A program made the translations under genes and the position numbers. Shown here one piece after another: positions 40,461 through 49,568 of a stretch of DNA of 64,000 bases. Under the pieces are notes generated by a model, which worked only from the letters and a program-made list of their open reading frames with translations, made no database searches and was not told the origin of the DNA. Numbering within the stretch: position 1 is the stretch's first letter; the number at the start of each line of letters is the position of its first letter. Source of the stretch: Alkalihalobacillus sp. BA299 (GTDB taxonomy: Bacteria > Bacillota > Bacilli > Bacillales > Bacillaceae_F); the NCBI RefSeq assembly GCF_017745675.1, contig NZ_JAFLJM010000012.1, positions 102,792-166,791 on the forward strand. The letters run 5' to 3'.

Positions 40461-41654
40461 TTAATAAACTTCACTAACTTGCGTTTTCATTTGAAAATTC
40501 ATTTGGCAAACGGCTTGACCATTAACAAAGACCGTTTCGAGAATCGGGCGCTGTCCTTCTTCACCAATAATTAATATGTCTGCTTTCTTTCCTACTTCGA
40601 TCGAACCTACCTCTTTGTCTATCTTTAAAGCTTTCGCTGGATTAAATGTGACCATATTGATTGCTTCATACATATTCATGCCGCCGTGATAAAGCTTAAA
40701 TACGGTATACAGTAGCGAAGATGGATAATAATCTGAACAGAAAATATCAACGAGACCATGTTCTATTGCTTCCATCGCAGAAAGGTTATTGCTGTGAGAT
40801 TTTCCAAGTAAAGCATTCGGTGCTCCCATTACTACGTACAAATTCATATCTTTTGCTTTTTTGGCAACTTCAAGCTCAATCGGAAATTCACTAATTGTAG
40901 CCTTCCATTCCTGAATAACCTCTAGTTTTTCCACAGTATCGTCATCGTGAGACGCAATCGGCACACCGTGATCATCTGCAAGGAGAGCTAAAAGTTTAAT
41001 TTCATCGTCTCCTAACGTTTCTAACGCTTTAGCCTCTTCTATAAAAGCAGCAGCCTCTTCTTCCGAATAATGGCGATGTTGCATTAATAGCTTTTTATGG
41101 ACTTCAATGTCACGAAACTGCCCTTGGCCTGGTGTATGATCCATAAATGAAAGCTGATCAATGTCACTAGATTTGAGTAATTCTTCCACTTTATTTAACG
41201 CAGTTAGATTTGTAATTTCATAACGAAGATGCGTTTTATGACGAATGAGATGCTGACCTTTTGCAAGTCTTTTAATGTCTTTAATGACCGATAAGACGGT
41301 AGCATTTCTTCTCGTCCATTTTTTCGCATTATCCTCCATTAGGGACAACGAATGATAAATTGTTGTAATGCCTTGACCGACAAGCTTTTTTTCCAACTCA
41401 TAAAAAGAAACTTCAAGCGGAAACCGACTACTTGGCCGAGGTTCTAACTCAATTTCAATTGCATCACTATGTGAGTCAACAAAACCAGGAACAACCCATT
41501 TTCCAGCGGCGTCGATGTCCTCTGAATGAATAGAAAGTGGTGTCCCTTCCTCAATTCCAACAATCGTCTCGCCTTCAATCAAAATTGTTCCATTGTCAAT
41601 CACTCGGTGTGGTAATACAATTTTCCCATTATAAATCTTCATACGCTTCGTCAT
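40461..41654 (-). CDS. phnM: C-P lyase subunit PhnM (triphosphate hydrolase)
   Basis: A 397-residue amidohydrolase-superfamily enzyme that removes pyrophosphate from alpha-D-ribose-1-phosphonate-5-triphosphate. Metal-site motifs: FVDSHSDAIEIELEPRP after the first beta strands, SFMDHTPGQGQF, IASHDDDT and DIFCSDYYPSSLL. The ATG is well placed after phnK. Length and order within phnFGHIJKML are as in E. coli-type C-P lyase operons. Confidence 0.96.
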   Translation of the reverse strand: MTKRMKIYNGKIVLPHRVIDNGTILIEGETIVGIEEGTPLSIHSEDIDAAGKWVVPGFVDSHSDAIEIELEPRPSSRFPLEVSFYELEKKLVGQGITTIYHSLSLMEDNAKKWTRRNATVLSVIKDIKRLAKGQHLIRHKTHLRYEITNLTALNKVEELLKSSDIDQLSFMDHTPGQGQFRDIEVHKKLLMQHRHYSEEEAAAFIEEAKALETLGDDEIKLLALLADDHGVPIASHDDDTVEKLEVIQEWKATISEFPIELEVAKKAKDMNLYVVMGAPNALLGKSHSNNLSAMEAIEHGLVDIFCSDYYPSSLLYTVFKLYHGGMNMYEAINMVTFNPAKALKIDKEVGSIEVGKKADILIIGEEGQRPILETVFVNGQAVCQMNFQMKTQVSEVY

Positions 41655-41675
41655 CCTCTCACCTCTCTGCTATTT

Positions 41676-42539
41676 TTACAATAAAGAGTGAACTAACTGC
41701 TGTGTATAAGGGTGTTGCGGGTCTTCTAAGATCTGATCGGTTAATCCATGCTCAACCACTCTTCCGTATCGCATCACCATCGTTCGATCGGCTAGCATTC
41801 GAATGACACCGAGATCATGAGAAACGACGATCATCGCTACATTGAGTTCACGCTGAATTTTTCGGATCAAATCGAGTACTCTCGCTTGTACAGATAAGTC
41901 TAGTCCTGTTGTTACTTCATCCAGCAATAAAAGGGGTGGATTATTCGCCAGCGCTTTTGAGATCTGAACTCGTTGCTGCATGCCTCCGCTGAAATTTTTC
42001 GGTAACTCATCCATTCGTGAAAGAGAGATTTCAACATGATTAAGAAGTTCACCTGCACGCTGACGAATGTCCCCAACATGTAATGAGCCGGAGGCAATTA
42101 ATTTCTCAGCAATGTTCCCACCGCTTGAAAACGACATTTTCAACCCAAGTAATGGGTTTTGATAGACCATTCCTAGTAAATAATTACGAATGTAACGCTT
42201 TTGTTGAGCGGACTCGCAAAAAATATTCACTTCTCCATTTTTATAATCTGAGATCATCGCTTCCCCAGACGTGATGTCGTCATCAAAATATAAGCTTTTG
42301 ACAAAAGAACTCTTGCCTGAGCCACTTTCACCAACGATACCAACGATTTCACCTTTATAAAGTTCAAGATTGACATCGATACAAGCCCAAACGCTGCCGC
42401 AATGAGGACAACGATTATCTTGACTAGTTAGCAGATCCGGTGTTTCACAATGTGAACAACCTTTTCCATAGCGTTTATTTAAGTTTTTGACGTTTAAAAT
42501 AGGCTCTTGAACCTCTTGTTGTAGTGCTGCATGAACCAT
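41676..42539 (-). CDS. phnK: C-P lyase subunit PhnK with zinc-ribbon-like insertion
   Basis: A 287-residue ABC ATPase-fold subunit that binds PhnJ. Walker A GESGSGKSS, signature FSGGMQQRVQISKAL and Walker B LLLLDEVTTGLD are normal. Unlike E. coli PhnK (about 252 residues), a ~30-residue insertion lies between the first strands, with Cys28-x2-Cys31 and Cys44-x2-Cys47 plus Cys53, a zinc-ribbon pattern. The ATG at 42539 follows GGAGG; an upstream in-frame start would overlap the phnJ end. Confidence 0.94.
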   Translation of the reverse strand: MVHAALQQEVQEPILNVKNLNKRYGKGCSHCETPDLLTSQDNRCPHCGSVWACIDVNLELYKGEIVGIVGESGSGKSSFVKSLYFDDDITSGEAMISDYKNGEVNIFCESAQQKRYIRNYLLGMVYQNPLLGLKMSFSSGGNIAEKLIASGSLHVGDIRQRAGELLNHVEISLSRMDELPKNFSGGMQQRVQISKALANNPPLLLLDEVTTGLDLSVQARVLDLIRKIQRELNVAMIVVSHDLGVIRMLADRTMVMRYGRVVEHGLTDQILEDPQHPYTQQLVHSLL

Positions 42540-42541
42540 TC

Positions 42542-43393
42542 TTAACTCCTCCTTTCTTGCTGTCGTTTTTGACAACAACCCGTATCTGAGCACTGGTAAA
42601 ACTTCGTACCTGTTTCACTATCATACATTTCATCTAAATACGTATCATCACTACCACATAAACGACATGAAAGACCTTCAAAGCTTTCGACTTCAAATGG
42701 ATAGTCTTCAAATTGCAAAGGTTCAACATCTGTATAAGGTGGAATAGCGTAAATTTTCTTTTCACGTCCAGCTCCGAAAAGGTACAGTCCTTCAGCTTGA
42801 TGAAGCTTTAATAAATCATAACGAGGAATAGGACTAGGATTAAAAATATATCGACCATGGACGATACTCGGGTAGTCAGCCCCGATCGTAATTTTCCCCC
42901 AGTGGACAATATCCTCATAAAGCCGTAACCATATGCTGCTATAATCCATTTCTGCATGAAGTCGCTTTGTTTGTTTTTCTTTCGCTTCCACTCTTCGTAA
43001 TGGCTCAGGTAATGGAACTTGAAGCACTAAAATTTGATCTTCCCTTAAAGGGATTTCTGGTATTCGGTGACGGGTTTGAATGACCGTCGCTTCCTCTGAG
43101 TCATTTGTCGTTTCAATCCCTGTGCAATCTTCGACTAATTTCTTAATACTAACAGCGTTGACACTGTCATCGTAGCCTTGATCAATGACCTTTAGGTAGT
43201 CTTCTTCTCCTATTAGAGATAAGGTTAATTGCAATCCGCCTGTTCCCCACCCACGGCCAATTGGCATTTCCCGTGAAGCAAAAGGAACCTGGTAACCTGG
43301 AATCGCAACGGCTTTTAACGTAGCTCTTCTAATTTCTCTTTTAGATCCTTCATCTAAGAAAGCATAATTATATGGTTGTTCAAGCTGTTGCAC
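42542..43393 (-). CDS. phnJ: C-P lyase core enzyme PhnJ (radical SAM)
   Basis: A 283-residue noncanonical radical SAM enzyme that cleaves the carbon-phosphorus bond. The catalytic Gly region GYQVPFASREMPIGRGWGTG matches E. coli closely. The cluster cysteines are CRLCG (two), then YQCSDTGCC, matching the four Cys of the family (including the thiyl-radical Cys). The GTG at 43393 follows AAGGG by 9 bases and gives the same N-terminus as E. coli PhnJ (YNYAFLDEGSKR). It forms the core complex with PhnG, H and I. Confidence 0.97.
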   Translation of the reverse strand: MQQLEQPYNYAFLDEGSKREIRRATLKAVAIPGYQVPFASREMPIGRGWGTGGLQLTLSLIGEEDYLKVIDQGYDDSVNAVSIKKLVEDCTGIETTNDSEEATVIQTRHRIPEIPLREDQILVLQVPLPEPLRRVEAKEKQTKRLHAEMDYSSIWLRLYEDIVHWGKITIGADYPSIVHGRYIFNPSPIPRYDLLKLHQAEGLYLFGAGREKKIYAIPPYTDVEPLQFEDYPFEVESFEGLSCRLCGSDDTYLDEMYDSETGTKFYQCSDTGCCQKRQQERRS

Positions 43394-43420
43394 ACATATC
43401 AACCCTTTTCTATAAAATTA

Positions 43421-44548
43421 TTAAACATAAGTGAACGTACTCGTTCTCTTTTGTCCCATTTGCTTGTCAGCTTTACCCTCTTCTTTCGTTTTACGAATAC
43501 GATCTAGCATTGACTGGAACGTAATATAATGTGGTAATTTCAAATGGGAAACAAAGCCGTGAGCTTCGACACTATCAATGTGTAATAACACAAATTCTTC
43601 ATCCTGTGTCGGTGCTCGCCCTTCTGTTTCTAAGCTTCTTTCGAGAATCGCCATTGCGATCGCTTTGACTTCGTTTTGTCCAAACGTCAGCCCGTACCCT
43701 AGCATAAACGAAACGTCTCCTTGATCATTTTGCGTAAATGAATTGATCGTCTCGACTTCTGTCAACATGATTTCTCCAATATAAATAGCATCTTCTTCAT
43801 CTGTTGCAAAAGGATACGGAATATATACATCCGTATAGCCAACCCGTAACTCTCCGATCGTTGGGTGGACCGCGCCATATCCCCGCATACTGCTGTAAGC
43901 AAGCGACGTCATAGCTCCCGTTTCTCCTCTTGAAAGAACTTGAAGGCGAGCTGAACGTTGTGCTGGGAATGTTAGCTTATCTCTTGTAATATCAATTGGT
44001 TCAATTTGATCGGATGATACATTAGCTAGTAAGCCCTGTTTTCGAAGAAGCTCAGCTACTTTAGGAAATGCTGGTTCATGATCTTGTACCTCTACATTTA
44101 GTTCGAATTCTTCTAGGAACCTTTTAATCGATATACTTCCTTCTTCACGTAAATCGAATCGTAATAATCGATGAGTATAATCATAGGTTGGCCCTAACAT
44201 TTGTCCGTCTGGTATATCTTTAAAAGATGATGAAATTCTTCTAATCACTCTCATTTCACTCGGTTCCACCATGACCGAATAATGATTTCTAGGTAGGGTA
44301 GACCGATACGCTCGAAGTAAAAAAGCCGCTTCTGCAGGATCACCTTCTGATTGCTTTAAAGCTAAGGCTGCATATTCTGGTGCATAAAGTCCACCTTCAC
44401 CCATCACTCGATCAATTAGTAGCCTCATTTGTTTTTCAATTTGTTCGGGATCCAGTCCAGCAGAAGACCCTTTTAACCTAAAATATCGGATGAGTTGATC
44501 GGCGTTTTCAATTGCTTGTTGTCCTCCTGTAACCGCTACATATCCCAT
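43421..44548 (-). CDS. phnI: C-P lyase core subunit PhnI
   Basis: A 375-residue protein that, with PhnG, H and L, exchanges adenine of ATP for phosphonate at ribose C1. It begins GYVAVTGGQQAIENADQLI and includes FDLREEGSISIKRF, TFPAQRSARLQVLSRGETGAMTSLAYSSMRGYG and ELRVGYTDVYIPYP, all PhnI hallmarks. Its ATG overlaps the phnH stop by one base, so the two are translationally coupled. Length is normal. Confidence 0.97.
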   Translation of the reverse strand: MGYVAVTGGQQAIENADQLIRYFRLKGSSAGLDPEQIEKQMRLLIDRVMGEGGLYAPEYAALALKQSEGDPAEAAFLLRAYRSTLPRNHYSVMVEPSEMRVIRRISSSFKDIPDGQMLGPTYDYTHRLLRFDLREEGSISIKRFLEEFELNVEVQDHEPAFPKVAELLRKQGLLANVSSDQIEPIDITRDKLTFPAQRSARLQVLSRGETGAMTSLAYSSMRGYGAVHPTIGELRVGYTDVYIPYPFATDEEDAIYIGEIMLTEVETINSFTQNDQGDVSFMLGYGLTFGQNEVKAIAMAILERSLETEGRAPTQDEEFVLLHIDSVEAHGFVSHLKLPHYITFQSMLDRIRKTKEEGKADKQMGQKRTSTFTYV

Positions 44549-45177
44549 TACAATCCCTCACCTTCAATTAATGTTGTTCTCGGAATCCCAAGCATTTCTC
44601 CGGTCTCACTAACAAGCACCATATCTATTCCAAGTGGGTATTCCTGATTTACTTTTCTGCGCTCATTTATCCAATGCTGTGAAAATCCATCCACACATAC
44701 CTTTATCTCTTCAGCTATTCCTGGCCCTCGTAGCAATAAGGTCATTCCAGATGAAAATGAATCAGTGAATATTTTTTCCACGAATACAATAATCGTTGCA
44801 CTAAGATGAGGGTCTTCAAGCGTTCCTACTTTTACACTCTTCATTAATCGAGTAAGTTCTTCTTCCTCTTTTGGTTTATTAATAAAAATAAAATCAGCTT
44901 CAGTGATCGGTGCAGCTTTCCCAAAAGTTTTCCACTGCAAATATTGAGTAATATCACTAGAACAATCGCCATTGATTGCAAACGAAACTTCTTGGTCGAC
45001 CAATGTTAACGCAATGGCTTCTAGTGCACGTGGAAAATGATATGGTGTGTTTAACATCTCAATGGAAGAGTGGATGTTTTGGATTTTCCCTGGTCGTGCC
45101 ATACTATCTAGTAATTTTCTGTATATTGTTTGTGTACCATGTACGAGATCAAAATTACTTAAATTAACTTTTGTCAT
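44548..45177 (-). CDS. phnH: C-P lyase core subunit PhnH
   Basis: A 209-residue PLP-transferase-fold core subunit with no catalytic Lys. It shows FDLVHGTQTIYRKLLDSMARPGK near the N-terminus and LRGPGIAE plus QEYPLGIDMVLV later, typical PhnH. The ATG at 45177 follows GGAGG by 6 bases; an upstream ATG at 45198 lacks that. It overlaps the phnG end by 14 bases. It bridges PhnI subunits in the C-P lyase complex. Confidence 0.96.
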   Translation of the reverse strand: MTKVNLSNFDLVHGTQTIYRKLLDSMARPGKIQNIHSSIEMLNTPYHFPRALEAIALTLVDQEVSFAINGDCSSDITQYLQWKTFGKAAPITEADFIFINKPKEEEELTRLMKSVKVGTLEDPHLSATIIVFVEKIFTDSFSSGMTLLLRGPGIAEEIKVCVDGFSQHWINERRKVNQEYPLGIDMVLVSETGEMLGIPRTTLIEGEGL

Positions 45178-45601
45178 TGTAATCCTCCATCGTATCAAAA
45201 TGTACTCGAGTTTGATTGGCTAGTGCTGCCTCTCTTAAATGTCTGTGACGAATGTTTTGTTCTTCTTCTAGTAACTTCTTATTTAGTTGGGTAATTATAG
45301 GCAGGTTCGCGTTAAAGGCAGCATCTACAACCGCAATTTGATACGCACGTTCCGGCTGCTCTCCTTTAATAACCCCCATCCCATACTTACTATTAATAGA
45401 AACCATACACTCAGTGACTAGAATTTCACCCATATAAAATGGCTGAGAGGATACCGAGTCGCGAGTTTTCACCATCACTAATCCTGTTGCAGGCTTTCTT
45501 TCCATTTGGATCTTCGCCACTGTTTCAATTTCACAGACCATTTGTTTGAGAAATTGAGGATCTCCTTCAACAAGAATTTTCGTTAATCTTGACTTTTTCA
45601 T
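45164..45601 (-). CDS. phnG: C-P lyase core subunit PhnG
   Basis: A 145-residue small core subunit. PATGLVMVKTRDSVSSQPFYMGEILVTECMV and GYGVIKG-like GMGVIKGEQPERAYQIAVVDAAF are characteristic of PhnG. The ATG at 45601 follows AAGGGGG. It is the second gene of the operon, 43 bases after phnF. No oddities beyond the overlap with phnH. Confidence 0.95.
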   Translation of the reverse strand: MKKSRLTKILVEGDPQFLKQMVCEIETVAKIQMERKPATGLVMVKTRDSVSSQPFYMGEILVTECMVSINSKYGMGVIKGEQPERAYQIAVVDAAFNANLPIITQLNKKLLEEEQNIRHRHLREAALANQTRVHFDTMEDYNDKS

Positions 45602-45644
45602 ACCATTTTCCCCCTTTACGAAGTAACAGCTATTTTTCTTTAAC

Positions 45645-46370
45645 CTAAAACTCTACTAAGCACTTATGCATATCTCCTCTAATTCGAGCAACACTATATT
45701 CTAATGGAGTTCCAGCAGGATGATTCATCATACTTTCAATTTGAAGAATTGGAACATTTTCTGGTAAATCCAATAATTCTGCATCCTTTAAAGAAGCAAG
45801 ACTTGCTTGGAAACTTGATTTAGCACGAACGGGATGGATTTGATAATGTTCAATCAAAATTTGATAAAGGCTTTGAAAGTTAGTTAAATGCTCTTCAAAT
45901 AATGGAACTTCCTGCTCTGGAATGATTGTCGTTGTTATCGATACCGGCTTTTGATCAATACATCTCAAAATCTCGAGTCGATAAACAAGATCTGTATCTA
46001 CTAGCCCTAAGCTTTTCTGTTCCCCTTCAGTAGCATTTGCTTTGTGCCAATCTATTAATTGGCTACTATGGGCTAAACCTTGCTTTTTCATATTTTCAGA
46101 AAATCTTGTCTTCGATGAAAGTACATAAACGATCGGCTCAGGAATTTGATTCACATAGCAGCCTTTTCCATGAATAGGAGTCACCCATCCTAAATTTGTT
46201 AATCTTCCTACCGCAAGCCTTACTGTATTCCGATTGACATTAAATTGACGACAAAGCTCATTTTCAGAAGGGATTTTTTCATTGACAGCATATTGCCCTG
46301 AACAAATCTTTCCTATTAAATATTCAGCTATTTCTAAATGACGCAAAGACATTTCCTGTGAACGTTTCAT
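45645..46370 (-). CDS. phnF: PhnF, GntR/HutC-family regulator
   Basis: A 241-residue regulator with an N-terminal GntR winged helix (NEKIPSENELCRQFNVNRNTVRLAVGRL) and a C-terminal UTRA effector domain. It is the first gene of the C-P lyase operon. PhnF proteins repress phosphonate or phosphate genes. The ATG at 46370 follows AAAAGGAG. In this position it is likely autoregulated and joins phosphate-starvation control suggested by the upstream repeats. Confidence 0.93.
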   Translation of the reverse strand: MKRSQEMSLRHLEIAEYLIGKICSGQYAVNEKIPSENELCRQFNVNRNTVRLAVGRLTNLGWVTPIHGKGCYVNQIPEPIVYVLSSKTRFSENMKKQGLAHSSQLIDWHKANATEGEQKSLGLVDTDLVYRLEILRCIDQKPVSITTTIIPEQEVPLFEEHLTNFQSLYQILIEHYQIHPVRAKSSFQASLASLKDAELLDLPENVPILQIESMMNHPAGTPLEYSVARIRGDMHKCLVEF

Positions 46371-46427
46371 TCCTAACTCCTTTTTTCTGCGTGATAATAA
46401 AAATCTAACTTATTAACAAGTTCAGTT

Positions 46428-46465
46428 GGTTAAGAGATTGTAAATCTATTTGAAACTATTGTAAA
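46428..46465 (-). promoter_or_regulatory. Pho-box-like repeats upstream of phnF
   Basis: On the minus strand four hexamers TTTACA, TTTCAA, TTTACA and TTAACC are spaced 4, 5 and 5 bases apart (46460-46465, 46450-46455, 46439-46444, 46428-46433). This ~10-11 bp periodicity of TT(A/T/C)ACA-like repeats is the PhoP-binding pattern of Bacillus. It lies 60-95 bases before the phnF start. Confidence 0.65.
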
Positions 46466-46540
46466 AAGATGAATTTCTCGACCTTAAAGTGTTCACAATC
46501 TTCACGAAGCATTTACTAATTTTACGAATGCATTAAAAAA

Positions 46541-46594
46541 TGAAGCCATTTTCACACATTAAATAAAAGAATTTAATATGTGAAAATGGCTTCA
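46541..46594. repeat. 24-bp inverted repeat in the phn divergent region
   Basis: Arms 46541-46564 and 46571-46594 pair over 24 bases with a single mismatch/GU pair and a 6-base loop. It lies midway between the two Pho-box clusters. It could be a bidirectional terminator insulating the two operons, a PhnF-type operator or a mobile palindrome; no strong T tract decides this. Confidence 0.8.
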
Positions 46595-46641
46595 ACTAGA
46601 TTACATCCCTATTTTTTGTATAACCTTCGGCAAAAACAAAA

Positions 46642-46677
46642 TTTAAATAAATTAAAATCTCTTTACAAACTTTTACA
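46642..46677 (+). promoter_or_regulatory. Pho-box-like repeats upstream of phnD
   Basis: TTTAAA, TTAAAA, TTTACA and TTTACA start at 46642, 46652, 46662 and 46672, an exact 10-bp period with 4-base spacers. This is the direct-repeat architecture bound by PhoP. TTAAAATAG about 25 bases further could serve as -10. The phnD gene starts at 46902, leaving a long leader in which I see no clear structure. Confidence 0.65.
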
Positions 46678-46901
46678 AAAATACTGAAATTTATTAAAAC
46701 TAAATTAAAATAGTTTGTCTATGATTAGAGTCGTTGGATATTTCACTTCAATAGGAGGGTTTTACCATAAGGGGAATTTACTTTTGCTTTTATTCTTAGT
46801 TAGACGAACGATCGTACATTTATCAAAAAGAAGCGATCACTCATTCAGTATGAAAAATCTTACACACACTTAAAAGGTTTAAAATTGAGAGGAGTATTCA
46901 A

Positions 46902-47981
46902 ATGAAAAAAGCATTAGTATTATTATTTACCATCGCTCTTGTTGCTATATTTACAGCTTGTAATTCTTCAAGTAACACAGGCTCTTCATCTACTGAAGAA
47001 CCAAATAAGGAAACAAAGTCTGAAACTCAGGAAAAAGATACTCTAACAATTGCTTGGCTTCCAAATGAATCGGGTTCAGATGTAAAAGGAGCACGTGAAG
47101 AAATTGGGGCTGCAATTGAGAAAGCTACTGGTAAAAAAGTGGAACATCAAACAACAACGGACTACCTAATTGCTATTGAAACGATTGCTAATGGGAATGC
47201 CGATTTAGCGTTTCTAGGGGCACAAGGTTATATTGAAGCAAACAACAAAAATAACAATGTTCAACCACTCGTTGTACCAAGTGGTGCTTCTGGAACTTTA
47301 GATGATGCCGTTTACTACAGTTGGCTAGCTGTAAAAAAAGACAACGAAGACCAATATATGGATGGTTCAAATTATTCAATTGATAACATTGCTGGAAAAA
47401 GATTTTCATTCGTATCAAACAGTTCAACTTCAGGTTTTAAAGTACCGTCTAATGGAATTGTCTCTCACTTTAGTGAGATGGATGAGTATAAGGATTTAAC
47501 TGCAGAGGATTTACTTGAAGGCGGAAGCAACCTATTCTTTAGTGAGGTTCTTTACGGTGGTTCTCACCAAGGTTCCGCTGTAAACCTATTAACTGACAAA
47601 GTTGATGTTGCTGCTTTTTGTAACGCGTGTGTTAATAACTATGTTGAGTTAGTAAGTGGTGAGGAAAACCGTCCTGGAGCAGTTTACAAAGTTAGCGATG
47701 ATGCTGCTGAGCCATTTAATACCTTAATAGGCGAAGAGTTTGTCCTAATTTCTGTAACACCTGTTTTAAATGCGCCTTTTGTTGTAAATCAAGATAATGT
47801 TAGTGCGGATGTAATTGATCAAATTATTACTGCATTTACTTCGGATGAAGTTACTAATAACACGAAAATCTTTGTTCCAAAAGACTCTGATGGAAAAGGA
47901 TTATTCTCTAAGGGAGCTGACGAGCGTTTTGTAGAAGTAGAAGATGCTTGGTTCAACCCTATTCGTGAATTATCAAAATAA
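46902..47981 (+). CDS. phnD: phosphonate-binding lipoprotein PhnD
   Basis: A 359-residue ABC transporter substrate-binding lipoprotein. The signal peptide ends at IFTAC, then a Ser/Thr/Glu-rich linker and the PhnD fold (IAWLPNESGSDVKGAREEIG, NGNADLAFLGAQGYIEA, RFSFVSNSSTSGFKVPSNG). The ATG follows GAGAGGAG. It is the first gene of phnDCEE, divergent from the C-P lyase operon. It has an extended acidic-variable C-terminus typical of Gram-positive members. Confidence 0.94.
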   Translation: MKKALVLLFTIALVAIFTACNSSSNTGSSSTEEPNKETKSETQEKDTLTIAWLPNESGSDVKGAREEIGAAIEKATGKKVEHQTTTDYLIAIETIANGNADLAFLGAQGYIEANNKNNNVQPLVVPSGASGTLDDAVYYSWLAVKKDNEDQYMDGSNYSIDNIAGKRFSFVSNSSTSGFKVPSNGIVSHFSEMDEYKDLTAEDLLEGGSNLFFSEVLYGGSHQGSAVNLLTDKVDVAAFCNACVNNYVELVSGEENRPGAVYKVSDDAAEPFNTLIGEEFVLISVTPVLNAPFVVNQDNVSADVIDQIITAFTSDEVTNNTKIFVPKDSDGKGLFSKGADERFVEVEDAWFNPIRELSK

Positions 47982-48004
47982 TTTTATAAAAGGAGTCGTT
48001 AACA

Positions 48005-48793
48005 ATGACAACGTTACTAGAATTAAAAAACGTATCAAAGCAATATGGTAATGATACTCTAGCGTTATCTGATGTTAACTTCTCTGTTAATGAAGGAGAG
48101 TTTGTTTCCGTCATCGGACCATCGGGGGCTGGGAAATCAACTCTCCTTCGTTGCATTAATCGAATGATTGATGCATCTAGCGGAGAAATCATCTTTGATG
48201 ACGACAATATTATGGATTTTAATAAAAAGGAATTAAGAAAACTACGAACTAAAATCGGTATGATCTTCCAGCATTATAACTTAGTCAATCGATTATCTGT
48301 GATTGAAAATGTCCTTCATGGTCGCCTCGGGTATAAGTCTACCCTTGCAGGGATTTTAGGCCTATATAATGATGAAGAAAAAAGACAAGCCATTGAAATG
48401 CTCGGACTTCTTGGTTTAGAAGAACAAGTGTACAAACGCTGTGATCAATTAAGTGGTGGGCAAAAGCAACGTGTTGGTATTGCCCGAGCATTAGTTCAAA
48501 ACCCAAAAATGTTACTTTGCGATGAACCAATCGCATCTTTAGATCCAAATGCCTCAAAAGTGATTATGGATTATCTTAAAGAAGTTTCTGAAACTATGGG
48601 AATAACTGTAGTCGTTAATCTGCACCAAGTGGATGTAGCCCTTAGCTATTCAGAACGTATTATTGGGGTAAGTAAGGGAAGCATTGTCTACAATGGCTCT
48701 CCTAATGACATTACAACAGAGGAAATTCACACAATTTACGGTTCTGAGGCCGGTGACCTCATCATGGATTTGGGAGGACGAAATGCAGGATAA
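48005..48793 (+). CDS. phnC: phosphonate ABC transporter ATPase PhnC
   Basis: A 262-residue ATPase with Walker A GPSGAGKST, Q-loop GMIFQHYNLV, signature QLSGGQKQRVGIARAL and Walker B MLLCDEPIASLDP. AAAGGAG lies before the ATG. It powers uptake of phosphonates (or phosphite) with PhnD and PhnE. Its 3' end overlaps the first phnE by 11 bases. Confidence 0.96.
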   Translation: MTTLLELKNVSKQYGNDTLALSDVNFSVNEGEFVSVIGPSGAGKSTLLRCINRMIDASSGEIIFDDDNIMDFNKKELRKLRTKIGMIFQHYNLVNRLSVIENVLHGRLGYKSTLAGILGLYNDEEKRQAIEMLGLLGLEEQVYKRCDQLSGGQKQRVGIARALVQNPKMLLCDEPIASLDPNASKVIMDYLKEVSETMGITVVVNLHQVDVALSYSERIIGVSKGSIVYNGSPNDITTEEIHTIYGSEAGDLIMDLGGRNAG

Positions 48794-49568
48794 ATATTTC
48801 GCCAAAAAACGGATTACATCTTCAATTATTCTATTGATCATCTTTGCTGTAACATACGGTTCGATGATCTTAACTGAATTCAGCTTAGTCAAGGGATTTT
48901 CATCCATACCAAAGGCATTTGAGTGGGCTTTTTCGAACTTCTTTCCGAATGCAAAGTCCTTAGACCGTCTGCCAAATATTCTGGATAAACTGATAGAAAC
49001 GTTACTTGTTTCCATCGCAGCTTCGACATTGGCTGCAATTTTTGCATTAATGTTTGCAATTGCTGGATCAAATACGACGAAAGTCAATAATTTCTTTAGT
49101 ACAATTGCACGTGGCTTCGCTACATTATTTCGTAACATCGATATTGCCGCCTGGTCCATGATTTTATTGTTTTCATTCGGACAAAGTGCATTAACAGGAT
49201 TTTTCGCCTTATTTTTTGTTTCCTTTGGCTTTTTGACTCGTGCTTTTATTGAAGTTATTGATGAAATGAGTAACAGTTCGGTTGAGGCTCTTCAAGCAAC
49301 GGGGGCCAGCTACTTTGTAATCATCTTTCATTCGGTCATTCCATCAAGCATTGCTCAAATGATCAGTTGGATGCTGTTCGTTATTGAGACGAACATTAGA
49401 AGTGCCACTTTAATTGGGATTTTAACGGGAACTGGGATCGGCTTTGCATTCGATCTTTATTACAAAGGCATGAATTACAACGCGGCAAGCTTAGTCGTTA
49501 TCGTAATCATGGTATCAATCCTAATGATTGAATTTATTTCAAACTATGTTAGAAGGGTGATTTTGTAA
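48783..49568 (+). CDS. phnE: phosphonate ABC transporter permease PhnE (first copy)
   Basis: A 261-residue permease with about six membrane segments and the EAA-type loop (EALQATGASYFVIIFHSVIPS) near residue 176. The ATG at 48783 follows GGGAGG at 5 bases and overlaps the phnC end; the longer upstream frame within phnC is not used. Two tandem PhnE proteins form a heterodimeric channel, common in Bacillus. Confidence 0.94.
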   Translation: MQDKYFAKKRITSSIILLIIFAVTYGSMILTEFSLVKGFSSIPKAFEWAFSNFFPNAKSLDRLPNILDKLIETLLVSIAASTLAAIFALMFAIAGSNTTKVNNFFSTIARGFATLFRNIDIAAWSMILLFSFGQSALTGFFALFFVSFGFLTRAFIEVIDEMSNSSVEALQATGASYFVIIFHSVIPSSIAQMISWMLFVIETNIRSATLIGILTGTGIGFAFDLYYKGMNYNAASLVVIVIMVSILMIEFISNYVRRVIL

